Positions 8,646 to 18,772 of a stretch of DNA of 64,000 nucleotides are shown here, in pieces; within the stretch, counting starts at the first letter, position 1; each line of letters opens with the position of its first letter. This stretch comes from DATDAH01 sp963845425 (GTDB lineage Bacteria; Actinomycetota; Acidimicrobiia; Acidimicrobiales; DATDAH01). The stretch is from assembly GCA_963845425.1 (NCBI GenBank), contig CAWJSC010000015.1, positions 60,272-124,271 of the forward strand, read 5' to 3'. The notes below the pieces were generated by a model. That model had not been told where the DNA came from and ran no database searches. It saw only the letters and a program-made list of their open reading frames with translations. The translations under genes and the position numbers were made by a program.

Positions 8646-8807
8646 GTGAAGCTCTGGAAGGTTCTGGGCCTGGCCGGGCTCGCGGGGGTGGCCGCCACCG
8701 GTTTCGTGGTCGTGCGCCGTCGCCGGGCCTACCGGGAGGTGGACACGGCCGAGCTCCGATCGCGCCTGCGCGCCCGTCTCGCCGAGGCCGACGGCCGGGC
8801 GGCCTGA
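8646..8807 (+). CDS. Small membrane protein of the gyrB region
   Basis: A 53-residue protein: start GTG, one N-terminal transmembrane helix (KVLGLAGLAGVAATGFVVV) followed by a basic stretch RRRRAY and an amphipathic helix rich in Arg and Glu. The positive-inside rule puts the C-terminal part in the cytoplasm. The start sits 7 nt after a TACCTT -10. I do not recognise a family; coding character (third-position GC, clean stop) and the promoter support it as real. It precedes gyrB but a separate gyrB promoter lies between. Confidence 0.6.
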   Translation: MKLWKVLGLAGLAGVAATGFVVVRRRRAYREVDTAELRSRLRARLAEADGRAA

Positions 8808-8903
8808 GCCCGACCCCACCACCTCCGGGCCGCCGGCCGAACACCAACGGATTTCCGTTCACTTTCGGTGTAGATCGGAGTCGGAAACGTCGCCCCTCGG
8901 CGG

Positions 8904-8909
8904 TAGGCT
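8904..8909 (+). promoter_or_regulatory. Probable -10 of gyrB
   Basis: TAGGCT at 8904-8909 inside a relatively AT-rich 149-bp gap (8808-8956). It would give a leader of about 40 nt before the GTG at 8957. An earlier stretch around 8855-8875 with TTCACT could hold a second promoter, as gyrase genes are often supercoiling-regulated. Confidence 0.45.
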
Positions 8910-8956
8910 GACGGGCACTTCTCCCTCCCTCTCGACGCCGAAAGAATCGTGGCAGC

Positions 8957-10872
<1,916 letters not shown>

Positions 10873-10876
<4 letters not shown>

Positions 10877-13392
10877 CCCCGTCCCCACCCCCCGCCGGCC
10901 GCGACGAGACCCTCTTCGAGGAGGAGTTCGAGCCCATCGAGATCCAGGAGGAGATGGAACGCTCCTTCCTGGACTACTCGATGTCGGTCATCGTGTCGCG
11001 GGCCCTGCCCGACGCTCGCGACGGCCTCAAGCCGGTCCACCGCCGGATCCTCTGGGGCATGCACGATCTCGGCGCCCGCCCCGACCGGCCCACGATCAAG
11101 TGCGCCCGGGTCACCGGCGACGTCATGGGCAAGTACCACCCCCATGGCGACTCGGCCATCTACGACGCCCTGGTGCGGATGGGCCAGAACTTCTCGCTAC
11201 GGCACCCGCTGATCCACCCCAAGGGGAACTTCGGCACGCCCGACGATCCGCCCGCCGCCGCCCGCTACACCGAGTGCCGCCTGGCCGAGATCGCCATGGC
11301 GATGCTCGACGGTATCGACGAGGACACCGTCGACTTCGTCGACAACTACTCCGGTGAGTTCCAGGAGCCCTCGCTGCTCCCGGCCCGCTTCCCCAACCTG
11401 CTGGTCAACGGCAGCCAGGGCATCGCGGTGGGCATGGCCACCAACATCCCGCCCCACAACCTGGGTGAGGTCATCGACGCCACCAACCACCTCATCGACC
11501 ACCCGGACGCCACGCCCGACGACCTGATGCAGTTCATCAAGGGCCCGGACTTCCCGACAGGTGCGCTGATGATGGGTCGTCAGGGGATCCTGGACGCCTA
11601 CCGCACCGGGCGGGGCTCGATCCGCTTGCGGGCGGTGGCCGAGATCGAGGAGGGCAAGCGCAACGACATGATCGTCGTCTCCAAGCTGCCCTACCAGGTG
11701 AGCCCCACGACGGTCCTGCTCAAGATCAAGGAGCTGGTCGACGCCGGCGAGCTCACCGGCATCGCCGACATCAACAACGCGTCGGCCGGTGAGGACATCC
11801 GCCTCGAGATCAAGCTCAAGAAGGACGCCCCCGCCCTCGTCATCCTGAACAACCTCTACAAGCGCACACCGCTGCAGACGAACTTCGCCGTGAACACGGT
11901 GGCGCTGATCGACGGGGTGCCCCGCACGCTCAACCTGGTCCAGGCCCTGCAGGCCTACATCGACCACCAGGTGAACGTCATCCGGCGCCGCTCGGAGTTC
12001 CGCCTGGCCAAGGCCAAGGACCGCGAGCACATCGTCGAGGGCCTGCTCAAGGCCATCGACATGATCGACGCCATCATCGCCCTGATCCGGGCGTCGGCCG
12101 ACCGTAACGAGGCTCGCGAGGGCCTGATGGGCGAGGGCTTCGAGTTCAGCGAGACCCAGGCCAACCACATCCTGGACATGCAGCTCGGGCGCCTGACCCG
12201 CCTCGGCCGCACCGACCTCGAGAAGGAGCTCGGCGAGCTGCGGGCGACCATCGCCGAGCTGGAGGCCATCCTGGGCGACGAGGACAAGCTGCGGTCGGTC
12301 ATCAAGGACGAGCTGGGCGAGGTCCGGGACAAGCACGCCAGCGACCGGCTGACCGAGCTCACCCACGACCCGGGCGAGATGAACCTCGAGGACCTGATCG
12401 ACGACGAGGAGCTGGTCGTCACCTACAGCGCCGCGGGCTACATCAAGACCGTCCAGGCCGACGCCTTCCGCACCCAGGGCCGGGGTGGCCGGGGCGTGGC
12501 CGGCGCCAAGTTGCGCGACGACGACTACGTCACCGAGGTCATCTCGACCACGGCGCACGCCTACCTGCTGTTCTTCTCGAACCGGGGCAAGGTGTATCGC
12601 CTCAAGGCCCACGAGATCCCGATGAAGGACCGCACGGCCCGCGGCACCGCCATGGTCAACCTGCTCCCTCTGCAGCCGGACGAGAGGATCCAGGCGATCA
12701 TCGACACCCGGGACTACGAGACCAGCCGGTTCCTGTTCTTCGCCACCGCCAACGGGCAGGTCAAGAAGACCAAGTTCACCGAGTACGACTCGTCCCGGCG
12801 CGACGGCCTCATCGCCATCAACCTGAAGGACGGCGACGAGCTGGTGCGGGTCATCCAGACCGGCGGCGACACCGACATCTTCCTGGTGGCCCGCAGCGGC
12901 CAGACCGTCCGGTTCAGCGAGGACCTGGTCCGGCCCATGGGCCGCACCGCAGCCGGTGTCCGGGGCCTCAAGCTCCGGGAGGGCGACGCGGTGGTGTCCT
13001 GTGCGGTGAGCGAGGCCGGCGCCGACCTCCTCTGCATCACCGAAGGGGGCTACGGCAAGCGGACCAAGATCGACAAGTACCCCCGCAAGGGTCGAGGGAC
13101 CATGGGCGTGAAGGGGTTCAAGATGACCCCCCAGAAGGGCCCGGTCGTGACCGGTCGGATGGTCAAGATCGACGACGAGGTCATTCTCGTGTCCTCCAAG
13201 GGGACCCTGATCCGCACCGCGGTGAAGGACATCTCCTCCCAGGGCCGGGACGCCTCGGGCGTCCGGGTCATGCGGCTGGAGGAGGGCGAGACGGTGGTCG
13301 CGGTGGCCCCCGTCTTCAGTGAGTCCGACGACGACGCCAGGAGCGACGCCGTCCCGACCCTCCCCGTCGACGAGGCTCCCGAGCCCGACTGA
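10873..13392 (+). CDS. gyrA: DNA gyrase subunit A
   Basis: The DNA-cleaving subunit of gyrase, 839 residues. The catalytic tyrosine is Y132 in AARYTECRL. The quinolone-determining region reads HPHGDSAIYD with Ser94 and Asp98 at the positions of E. coli Ser83 and Asp87, the unsubstituted, susceptible-type residues. The C-terminal six-bladed pinwheel carries the GyrA box QGRGGRG (535-541), required for DNA wrapping, so this is gyrase and not topoisomerase IV. An acidic tail ends the protein. Translation is coupled to gyrB through ATGA. Confidence 0.98.
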
Positions 13393-13463
13393 CCCCGGTT
13401 TTCGGCGCCCCGAGCATCGGTCCTGTCGCTTCCCCGTGACCGGCTGGAACCGAGGAGGCGCGT

Positions 13464-14102
13464 GTGCGCCGAGACGACGAACGGGGCCAGGCCCTGCCCC
13501 TGGTGCTGGTGATCATGGCCGCGGCGATGGGGACCGCGCTGCTGCTGGGTGAGCTGGGGAGCCGGGCCCTGGCCGAGTCCCGGGCCCAGACCGCGGCCGA
13601 CGCCGCCGCACTGGCCGGGGCCGCCGAAGGCCCGGAGGCGGCCGCCGAGTTGGCCCGGGTGAACGGATCGGCGACGACTGACGTCGAAGGCACGGTGGGG
13701 GATGCCACGGTCACCGTGCGGGTAGGTGAGGCCGATGCCGTCGCCCGCGCCCAGGCCCCGCTCCCTGCCGGTGACGGCACCGAGGGCCTGACCCCCGCGA
13801 TGACCGCGGCCGTCGCGCGGGCCGGGGTGCTCCTCGGCCGCCCGGTCCCGATCAGCTCAGGTTGGCGCAGCCCCGCCCAGCAGGCGGCCCTCTGGGCGAA
13901 CCGCCACCTGAATCCCTACCCGGTGGCCCCACCGGGGACCTCCATGCACGAGCGGGGGCTGGCCATCGACGTCCCCCGCACCTTCGTGGCCACCCTCCGC
14001 GCCGTGGCCGCCGCTGTCGGCCTGTGCCAACCCCTGCCCGTCAGTGACCCCGTACACTTCGAACTGTGCCGGCGGACACTGGTCCAGACGGGGGCGACGT
14101 GA
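13464..14102 (+). CDS. TadG-like membrane anchor fused to a VanY/M15 peptidase domain
   Basis: A 212-residue two-part protein. Residues 1-60 match the N-terminus of Flp-pilus TadE/TadG-like proteins (RGQALPLVLVIMAAAMGTALLLGE, then AESRAQTAADAAALAGA). Residues about 115-205 are a D-Ala-D-Ala carboxypeptidase VanY/M15 domain: SSGWRSPAQQAALW, the zinc motif SMHERGLAID (HxxGxAxD) and DPVHFEL. In the last motif the usual ExWH is DxVH, so the general base is Asp and Trp is absent; activity may be altered. GTG at 13464 has a GAGGAGG RBS. The stop overlaps the next start as GTGA. Confidence 0.75.
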   Translation: MRRDDERGQALPLVLVIMAAAMGTALLLGELGSRALAESRAQTAADAAALAGAAEGPEAAAELARVNGSATTDVEGTVGDATVTVRVGEADAVARAQAPLPAGDGTEGLTPAMTAAVARAGVLLGRPVPISSGWRSPAQQAALWANRHLNPYPVAPPGTSMHERGLAIDVPRTFVATLRAVAAAVGLCQPLPVSDPVHFELCRRTLVQTGAT

Positions 14103-14788
14103 CGACCCTCGAGGAGGACGATGATCTCACGGACGCGCCCGGAGAGGACGCCCCGGACGGGGACGATGACGCCGTCGAGCACGACCCCAACGACACGCTG
14201 GTCGACGTCCCCGACGCCGAGATCGTGGGCGACGCCGTCGCGATGGACGGCAACGAGGACGTGGACCTGCTGACCGACGGGCCCTACGCCCGTCCCGACG
14301 AGGTCGTGGCCGAGACCGACGGGGCGGCCGCCGAACTGGTCGTCCCGCCGGTGAGGACGAAGCCGTCCCGCCGGAAGCACCGGGCCGACATGAAGGCCTC
14401 CGCCCGGCGCGTGCGTCGCGTGGTGCGCCACATCGACACGTGGTCGGTGTTCAAGGTGGCCACCATCTTCGTGGCCTGCATCTGGGGCGTCGTCGTCCTG
14501 GCCTCATTGCTGGTCTGGCGCGCCGCGGTGACCTCCGGCTCGGTGGAGAACACCGAGGACTTCATCATCGACCTGGGGTTCGAGGACTTCAACTTCAACC
14601 CGGAGCAGATGTTCGAGGCCCTGCTCTCGGCCGGCGCCGTGGTCGCCATCGCCAGCATCTTCTTCATCTGGCTGTTGACGGTCCTGTTCAACCTGATCTG
14701 TGACATCACCGGCGGCCTGCGCATCACCATGATCGAGCAGGACCTGGCCGACGCCCGCAAGCGCAAGAAGCCGAAGAAGGCCGATTAG
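14099..14788 (+). CDS. DUF3566 domain membrane protein
   Basis: A protein of 229 residues: a highly acidic N-terminal half (about 90 residues rich in Asp/Glu), a basic patch RRKHRADMKASARRVRRVVRHID, then two transmembrane helices (KVATIFVACIWGVVVLASLL and AVVAIASIFFIWLLTVLF) and a basic tail. This is the DUF3566 layout found directly downstream of gyrA across actinobacteria; some members have cell-wall or division roles. GTG at 14099 overlaps the previous stop (GTGA), better than the alternative GTG at 14066. Its TAG stop overlaps the TAA of the convergent gene. Confidence 0.85.
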   Translation: MTTLEEDDDLTDAPGEDAPDGDDDAVEHDPNDTLVDVPDAEIVGDAVAMDGNEDVDLLTDGPYARPDEVVAETDGAAAELVVPPVRTKPSRRKHRADMKASARRVRRVVRHIDTWSVFKVATIFVACIWGVVVLASLLVWRAAVTSGSVENTEDFIIDLGFEDFNFNPEQMFEALLSAGAVVAIASIFFIWLLTVLFNLICDITGGLRITMIEQDLADARKRKKPKKAD

Positions 14789-15465
14789 CCCGACGAGGTC
14801 GCTTCGGCGGCCACGAGGGCCCGCATGCGGTCCTGTTCCACCGGGCTGATGTGGGGGTCGAGCAGGGTCAGCTCGACCGCGTAGGCCAGGCCGGCCCGGG
14901 CATCGTCCCGCCCCGCGGTGTCCACGAATCCGGCGACGAGGGCGCGGCGGACCCGCGTGAGGGCCAGCTTGATCACGCCCCCGACGTCGGTGTCGGCGCA
15001 GGCCGTGAGGGCCCAGGCCCGGGCGATGTCCACCCCCGGCGCGCCGACGCAGGCGTTCGTCCAGTCGATCACGACCGGCCCGCGGGGGGACAGGATCACG
15101 TTCTGGGGATGAAGGTCGAAGTGCAGGAGCGCGTCGCCCTCGGGGAGCCGGGGCAGCCAGTCCGGCCCCGGGATGTCGTGCAGGCGGTTGTGCAGTTCGC
15201 CCAGCTGGCGGCCCACGGCCCGCGCCCGCCAAGGGCGCCGCTCGAGGGCCTGGACCATCGTCGGGCCCTCGACCTTCTCCATGATCAGGTCCCGGCCCTC
15301 GTCGGCCAACGCCTGCACCGACGGCACCGGGTAGCCGTGCTCGGCCGCGTACGCCAGGACCCGGGCCTCCGGTCCCTGGTCGTAGGCCTTGCGGGACCGC
15401 CGCAGGACCGTGCCGTCGCCCCGGTCGAAGATGTCGCAGTCCCGCCCCTGGGCCAGCAGGTCCAT
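14785..15465 (-). CDS. APH/choline-kinase-like phosphotransferase
   Basis: A 226-residue small-molecule kinase of the aminoglycoside phosphotransferase (APH) fold. The catalytic loop is LLHFDLHPQNVIL (H-x-D-x4-N) and the magnesium motif is VVIDWTNACVGAPGVDIARA (the IDW version of DFG). The N-lobe is short (GRDCDIFDRGDGTVLRR with Lys-poor ATP loop, then LIMEKVEGPTM hinge). Such proteins phosphorylate antibiotics, sugars or choline; nothing here fixes the substrate. It is divergent from tRNA-Ile and convergent on the DUF3566 gene. Confidence 0.85.
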   Translation of the reverse strand: MDLLAQGRDCDIFDRGDGTVLRRSRKAYDQGPEARVLAYAAEHGYPVPSVQALADEGRDLIMEKVEGPTMVQALERRPWRARAVGRQLGELHNRLHDIPGPDWLPRLPEGDALLHFDLHPQNVILSPRGPVVIDWTNACVGAPGVDIARAWALTACADTDVGGVIKLALTRVRRALVAGFVDTAGRDDARAGLAYAVELTLLDPHISPVEQDRMRALVAAEATSSG

Positions 15466-15495
15466 AGGAGGGTGATTCTGGCCTGGATCCCTCGT

Positions 15496-15501
15496 TACAG
15501 T
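15496..15501 (+). promoter_or_regulatory. Probable -10 of tRNA-Ile
   Basis: TACAGT lies 10 nt before the mature tRNA 5' end, giving a very short 5' leader for RNase P. Confidence 0.5.
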
Positions 15502-15511
15502 GTCCGGTCCC

Positions 15512-15588
15512 GGGGCTATAGCTCAGTCGGTTAGAGCGCGCCTCTGATAAGGGCGAGGTCGTTGGTTCGATTCCAACTAGCCCCACCA
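15512..15588 (+). tRNA. tRNA-Ile (anticodon GAT)
   Basis: A complete 77-nt cloverleaf. Acceptor GGGGCTA (15512-15518) pairs with TAGCCCC (15578-15584); D arm GCTC/GAGC; anticodon stem CGCCT/GGGCG with loop CTGATAA and anticodon GAT at 15546-15548; T arm GTTGG-TTCGATT-CCAAC; discriminator A and an encoded CCA (15586-15588). tRNA-Ile just after gyrA is a conserved actinobacterial arrangement. Confidence 0.98.
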
Positions 15589-15643
15589 CTTCCGGGGCTG
15601 TGTGCTCGACACACGGCGAGTCGCGTCATCGCCGGGTGGCGAG

Positions 15644-15649
15644 TACCGT
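15644..15649 (+). promoter_or_regulatory. -10 element for the small gene at 15659
   Basis: TACCGT ends 9 nt before the ATG at 15659, so the transcript is probably leaderless. Confidence 0.45.
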
Positions 15650-15658
15650 CCGGGCCTC

Positions 15659-15796
15659 ATGCAACGACTTCGCCGTGTCTTCCTCGCCGTCGGTGTCGCC
15701 GGGCTGTTCGCCGCCGCCTTCCGGGTCCGGGGCAAGGGAGGCACCCCGCCGAGCGACGGCGGTTGGCGCCAGCTCGACGGTCCCGAGCTGCGTTGA
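15659..15796 (+). CDS. Small single-TM protein
   Basis: A 45-residue protein starting MQRLRRVFLAVGVAGLFAAAF: a basic N-terminus and one hydrophobic helix, followed by a Gly/Pro-rich, probably extracytoplasmic tail ending in DGPELR. A TACCGT -10 lies just upstream and there is no RBS, fitting a leaderless ATG. No family recognised. It ends 13 nt before the next gene, with which it may be cotranscribed. Confidence 0.5.
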   Translation: MQRLRRVFLAVGVAGLFAAAFRVRGKGGTPPSDGGWRQLDGPELR

Positions 15797-15809
15797 TCCC
15801 CGCGCGACC

Positions 15810-16793
15810 ATGAGGATCGCCGTCGTGGGCGTCGGCGCCACCGGGGCCCGCGCCGCCCGTCAGCTGGCCTCGACCGACGCGGTGGACACCGTGGTGGTGG
15901 CCGACGCCGATCCCGCCACCCGACGCAAGGTGGCCGACCTCCTGGGTTCGGGGGCCGAGGCCTCCGGCGCCGAGGTGCCCGAGGCCGACGTGGTTCTGTT
16001 GGCCACTCCGGCCGGGACCCAGGCCGCCCTCGGCACCCAGGCGCTGCGCCAGGGCGCTTCGGTGGTGGCCACCTCCGACGATGTCGGGGACGTGCGGGCC
16101 TTGCTCGACCTCGATCCCGAGGCCGTCGAGCGGTCGGCCACCGTGGTGGTCGGGGCGGGCTTCGCGCCCGGGCTCAGCTGCCTGCTGGCCCGCCACGCCG
16201 CCCGCGCCCTGGACCAGGTGGACGAGGTCCACGTGGCCAAGGTCGGCACGGGTGGGCCGGCCTGTGCCGAGCAGCACCACCGGGCCCTGGGCTCTGACGG
16301 ACTGGACTGGCGTGACGGCGGCTGGATGGCCCGCTCGGGGGGCTCGGGCCGGGAGCTGTGCTGGTTCCCCGAACCGGTCGGGGGTCGGGACTGCTACCGG
16401 GCCGCCGTGCCCGACCCGCTCCTGCTGGTCGACGCCTTCGGTGCCCTCGACCGGGTCACCGCCCGGCAGGCCGCCAACCGTCGGGACCGCCTGACCGCTC
16501 GCCTTCCCATGATGCGCCGCCCCCACCCCGAGGGCGGTCCGGGCGCCATCCGGGTCGAGGTCCGCGGGTCCCGGGCCGGTGGGCGGCACGTGGTCGTCTA
16601 CGGGGCCATGGACCGTCCCGCCGTGGCGGCCGGTGCGGTCGCCGCGGTGACCGCCCGAGCCGTGGGCGACGGCACGATCGTCCGGCACGGCGCCTTCGGT
16701 CTGGCCGCGATCGAGGATCCATTGTCCCTCCTCGCCGATCTGGCCGAGCGCGGCATCCGGGCCGCCGCGTTCGAAGGCGGCGAGGCCGTCTGA
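15810..16793 (+). CDS. Rossmann-fold NAD(P)-binding oxidoreductase (saccharopine dehydrogenase-like)
   Basis: A 327-residue protein opening with a dinucleotide-binding strand-loop-helix (RIAVVGVGATGARAARQL) and VVVADADP at the end of beta2. The pattern ATPAGTQAALGTQALRQGASVVATSDD, then VVGAGFAPGLSCLLARHAA, resembles saccharopine-dehydrogenase-like and trans-acting reductases. The C-terminal domain carries the substrate pocket but no diagnostic residues I can name. Substrate unknown. Starts at ATG 15810; coding on the same strand as the sigma-factor gene but separated by a 109-bp regulatory gap. Confidence 0.75.
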   Translation: MRIAVVGVGATGARAARQLASTDAVDTVVVADADPATRRKVADLLGSGAEASGAEVPEADVVLLATPAGTQAALGTQALRQGASVVATSDDVGDVRALLDLDPEAVERSATVVVGAGFAPGLSCLLARHAARALDQVDEVHVAKVGTGGPACAEQHHRALGSDGLDWRDGGWMARSGGSGRELCWFPEPVGGRDCYRAAVPDPLLLVDAFGALDRVTARQAANRRDRLTARLPMMRRPHPEGGPGAIRVEVRGSRAGGRHVVVYGAMDRPAVAAGAVAAVTARAVGDGTIVRHGAFGLAAIEDPLSLLADLAERGIRAAAFEGGEAV

Positions 16794-16836
16794 TTCGGGT
16801 CCTCGCGGCGACACCCGGGGAAATCCGAGAAAGTCC

Positions 16837-16864
16837 TAAAGCTTTCAGCGGGACGCGCCGTAAC
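16837..16864 (+). promoter_or_regulatory. FliA/SigD/WhiG-class promoter in front of the sigma-factor gene
   Basis: TAAAGCTT at 16837-16844 matches the -35 of the FliA class (TAAAGTTT) in 7 of 8 positions; GCCGTAAC at 16857-16864 keeps the invariant GCCG of the -10 (GCCGATAA). The interval from TAAA to GCCG is 16 nt versus 15 in E. coli. The stretch stands out as AT-rich. It implies autoregulation of the sigma gene 39 nt downstream. Confidence 0.6.
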
Positions 16865-16902
16865 CCCGATGGCTACAACAACCCAGGAGGGCGATACTTC
16901 TG

Positions 16903-17796
16903 ATGGGCGATGCCATCGATGCCAAAGTGATCGAAGAACACCTGCCGCTCGTGCGACACATCGTGTTCCAGGTGGCGGTGCACTTCCCCCGCCACGTGGA
17001 CCGCGAGGAGCTCGCTCGGGCCGGCGCTCTCGGACTGGTCGAGGCGGCCCGCCGCTACGACGCCAGCCGAGGCGTGCCGTTCGATCGGTTCGCCGCACAG
17101 CGCATCCGGGGCGCGATCCTCGACGCCGTGCGGGCCGCGGACTGGGCGCCCCGCTCGGTGCGCAACCTCGCCCGCAAGATGGAGCAGACCGAGCAGCGCC
17201 TGGCCACCGAGCTGGGCCGGGTCCCGAACATGACCGAGGTGGCCCAGGAGTTGGGCATGTCGATCGACGAGCTCAACCGGCTCCAGGACCGCATGTTCCG
17301 CTCCGTCGTCCTGGCCCTCGAGCACGAGGTCACCGAGGACACCGAGGAGGACCTGACCCTGGTCGACGTCCTCTGTGACCGCACCCAGCTCGAGCCCCTC
17401 GAGGAGCTGGAGACCCGGGAGCTGCACGCCTACCTGCGGGACGCCGTGGACCTGCTGCCCGAGCGGCAGCGCCTCGTCATCATCGGCTACTTCCTGGAGG
17501 GTCGGACCAGCCTCGAGCTGGCCGAGTTCCTCGGGGTGACCGAGTCCCGCATCTCCCAGCTCCGCTCCGAGGCGTTGGAGATGCTGAAGGAGGGCATCGA
17601 GGCCCAGTACGAGGGCGACGAGGCCCCCGCCCCCGCTCGTGACGGTGTCGGCCGGGTGGCCAAGCGCAAGGCCAACTACGCCGCCGCCATCGGCGAGCGC
17701 AGCGACTGGCAGGACCGCCTCGACCACTTCGACCTCGACGAGGTCGCGGCCATCCACAAGCAGGGCCACGCCGACGTGGTGGAAGCCCTGAGCTGA
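16903..17796 (+). CDS. RNA polymerase sigma factor, FliA/WhiG class
   Basis: A 297-residue sigma-70 family protein with regions 2, 3 and 4. Region 2: IEEHLPLVRHIVFQVAVHFPRHVDREELARAGALGLVEAARRYD and GVPFDRFAAQRIRGAILDAVRAADWAPRSVR, the FliA/WhiG signature. Region 3 includes KMEQTEQRLATELGRVPNMTEVAQELG; region 4 has LPERQRLVIIGYFLEGRTSLELAEFLGVTESRISQLRSEAL. A 50-residue C-terminal extension follows. This class drives flagellar/chemotaxis genes in swimmers and early sporulation in Streptomyces; no flagellar genes lie in this window. AGGAGG at 16884-16889 is the RBS although its spacing is long. Confidence 0.9.
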   Translation: MGDAIDAKVIEEHLPLVRHIVFQVAVHFPRHVDREELARAGALGLVEAARRYDASRGVPFDRFAAQRIRGAILDAVRAADWAPRSVRNLARKMEQTEQRLATELGRVPNMTEVAQELGMSIDELNRLQDRMFRSVVLALEHEVTEDTEEDLTLVDVLCDRTQLEPLEELETRELHAYLRDAVDLLPERQRLVIIGYFLEGRTSLELAEFLGVTESRISQLRSEALEMLKEGIEAQYEGDEAPAPARDGVGRVAKRKANYAAAIGERSDWQDRLDHFDLDEVAAIHKQGHADVVEALS

Positions 17797-17801
17797 CTTC
17801 T

Positions 17802-17817
17802 AGCGCCTCTCGGCGCT
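17802..17817 (+). terminator. Hairpin after the sigma-factor gene
   Basis: AGCGCC / GGCGCT stem of 6 bp with a TCTC tetraloop, starting 5 nt after the stop. There is no T-run; may act as a weak terminator or protect the mRNA end. Confidence 0.4.
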
Positions 17818-17906
17818 GCCCCTGGCGGGGACGAGGGTCGACGGCAACCGTGGGCGCTCGGTTTGACGAATGACGGTCAGCCGGTGGTCACACCAACAGA
17901 CCCTCC

Positions 17907-17932
17907 GGGCCCCGGCCGCAAGGCCGGGGCCC
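17907..17932. terminator. Strong 11-bp hairpin between convergent genes
   Basis: A perfect 11-bp stem (GGGCCCCGGCC / GGCCGGGGCCC) with a GCAA loop, a GNRA tetraloop. It lies between the sigma-factor gene and the convergent MDMPI gene, 14 nt from the latter's stop. No T-tract follows on either strand, the usual form of actinobacterial terminators; likely bidirectional. Confidence 0.7.
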
Positions 17933-17946
17933 GGTCGCGTCCGGGG

Positions 17947-18648
17947 TCAGAAGCGGGTGGCGTCCCGCCACCGGGTGAGGACCTCGGCGTCGCCGAGGAC
18001 CTCGACGGACTCGGTGCCCCGGCGACCCCAGAGGACGAGGAGCAGATCCGACGTGGTGCCGCGGACGGCGACGTCGGCCTTGGTGTGGCTGCGTTCCCAG
18101 GCCAGGCCGTCGCCTGTCGGATCGACGAACCATTCGCCGTCGCCGTCGGTGGCGTGCAGGTGGAGCGTGCCGCCGACACCGGTGATGTCAGCGGCGGGCA
18201 GGAACTCGCCGAGCAGCTCGTCGATGCCGTCCTCGGCCACCTCGGTGGCGACGGGCTCGGGGCCACCGGCGGCGGCTTGGGCGTCCCAGCAGTGCACGGC
18301 CAGCTCGTGGGTCATGCGTCGCCAGAGCCAGGACGGCGGCTGCAGCCCGGCCCAGGTCTTGATCTCGGCGTCCGGGGCGGCGGCGGTCAGCTGCTCGCAC
18401 ATGGTGGCGGTGCCCTGGCGCAGCCAGTCCGGACGGGCGGTGCCCTCGGGTCGATCGGTGTCGTAGAAGTCCCCGCCGCCCGCCTTGCGGGTCCGCCCCG
18501 ACCAGTACCAGGTCAGGCGCCCGACGTGGTCGAGCAGGTCGGTCAGCGTCCAGTCGGTCCCGGGAATGGCGGCGGCACCGTCGGCCTGTTCGCCGGCGAC
18601 CGCCAGCGCCTCTGCCTCGTCCCGGATGATCCCCTCGTGATCCAGCAT
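17947..18648 (-). CDS. Maleylpyruvate isomerase/DinB-like family protein (TIGR03083 type)
   Basis: A 233-residue protein of the mycothiol-dependent maleylpyruvate isomerase/DinB helical-bundle superfamily. Metal-site histidines are suggested by LTDLLDHVGRLTWYW in the N-terminal bundle and MTHELAVHCWDAQ (the usual H-E-x3-H-x-WD) in the third helix. The C-terminal alpha/beta part (ADVAVRGTTSDLLLVLWGR) resembles the SCP2-like tail of this family. In actinobacteria these are thiol-transferase candidates using mycothiol. Start ATG 18648; it is divergent from the next gene. Confidence 0.8.
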   Translation of the reverse strand: MLDHEGIIRDEAEALAVAGEQADGAAAIPGTDWTLTDLLDHVGRLTWYWSGRTRKAGGGDFYDTDRPEGTARPDWLRQGTATMCEQLTAAAPDAEIKTWAGLQPPSWLWRRMTHELAVHCWDAQAAAGGPEPVATEVAEDGIDELLGEFLPAADITGVGGTLHLHATDGDGEWFVDPTGDGLAWERSHTKADVAVRGTTSDLLLVLWGRRGTESVEVLGDAEVLTRWRDATRF

Positions 18649-18772
18649 CCCCGCAGTCTGGCCCTCGCGGTCCCGTCCGAGGCGGTCCGGGCCGGTCGCG
18701 GCTCCACCGTCTGCCGCGGCGCCGCGGCGACACAGGCCGTAGCGTCGTCGCCACCCCCGAGACGGAGTCGCA

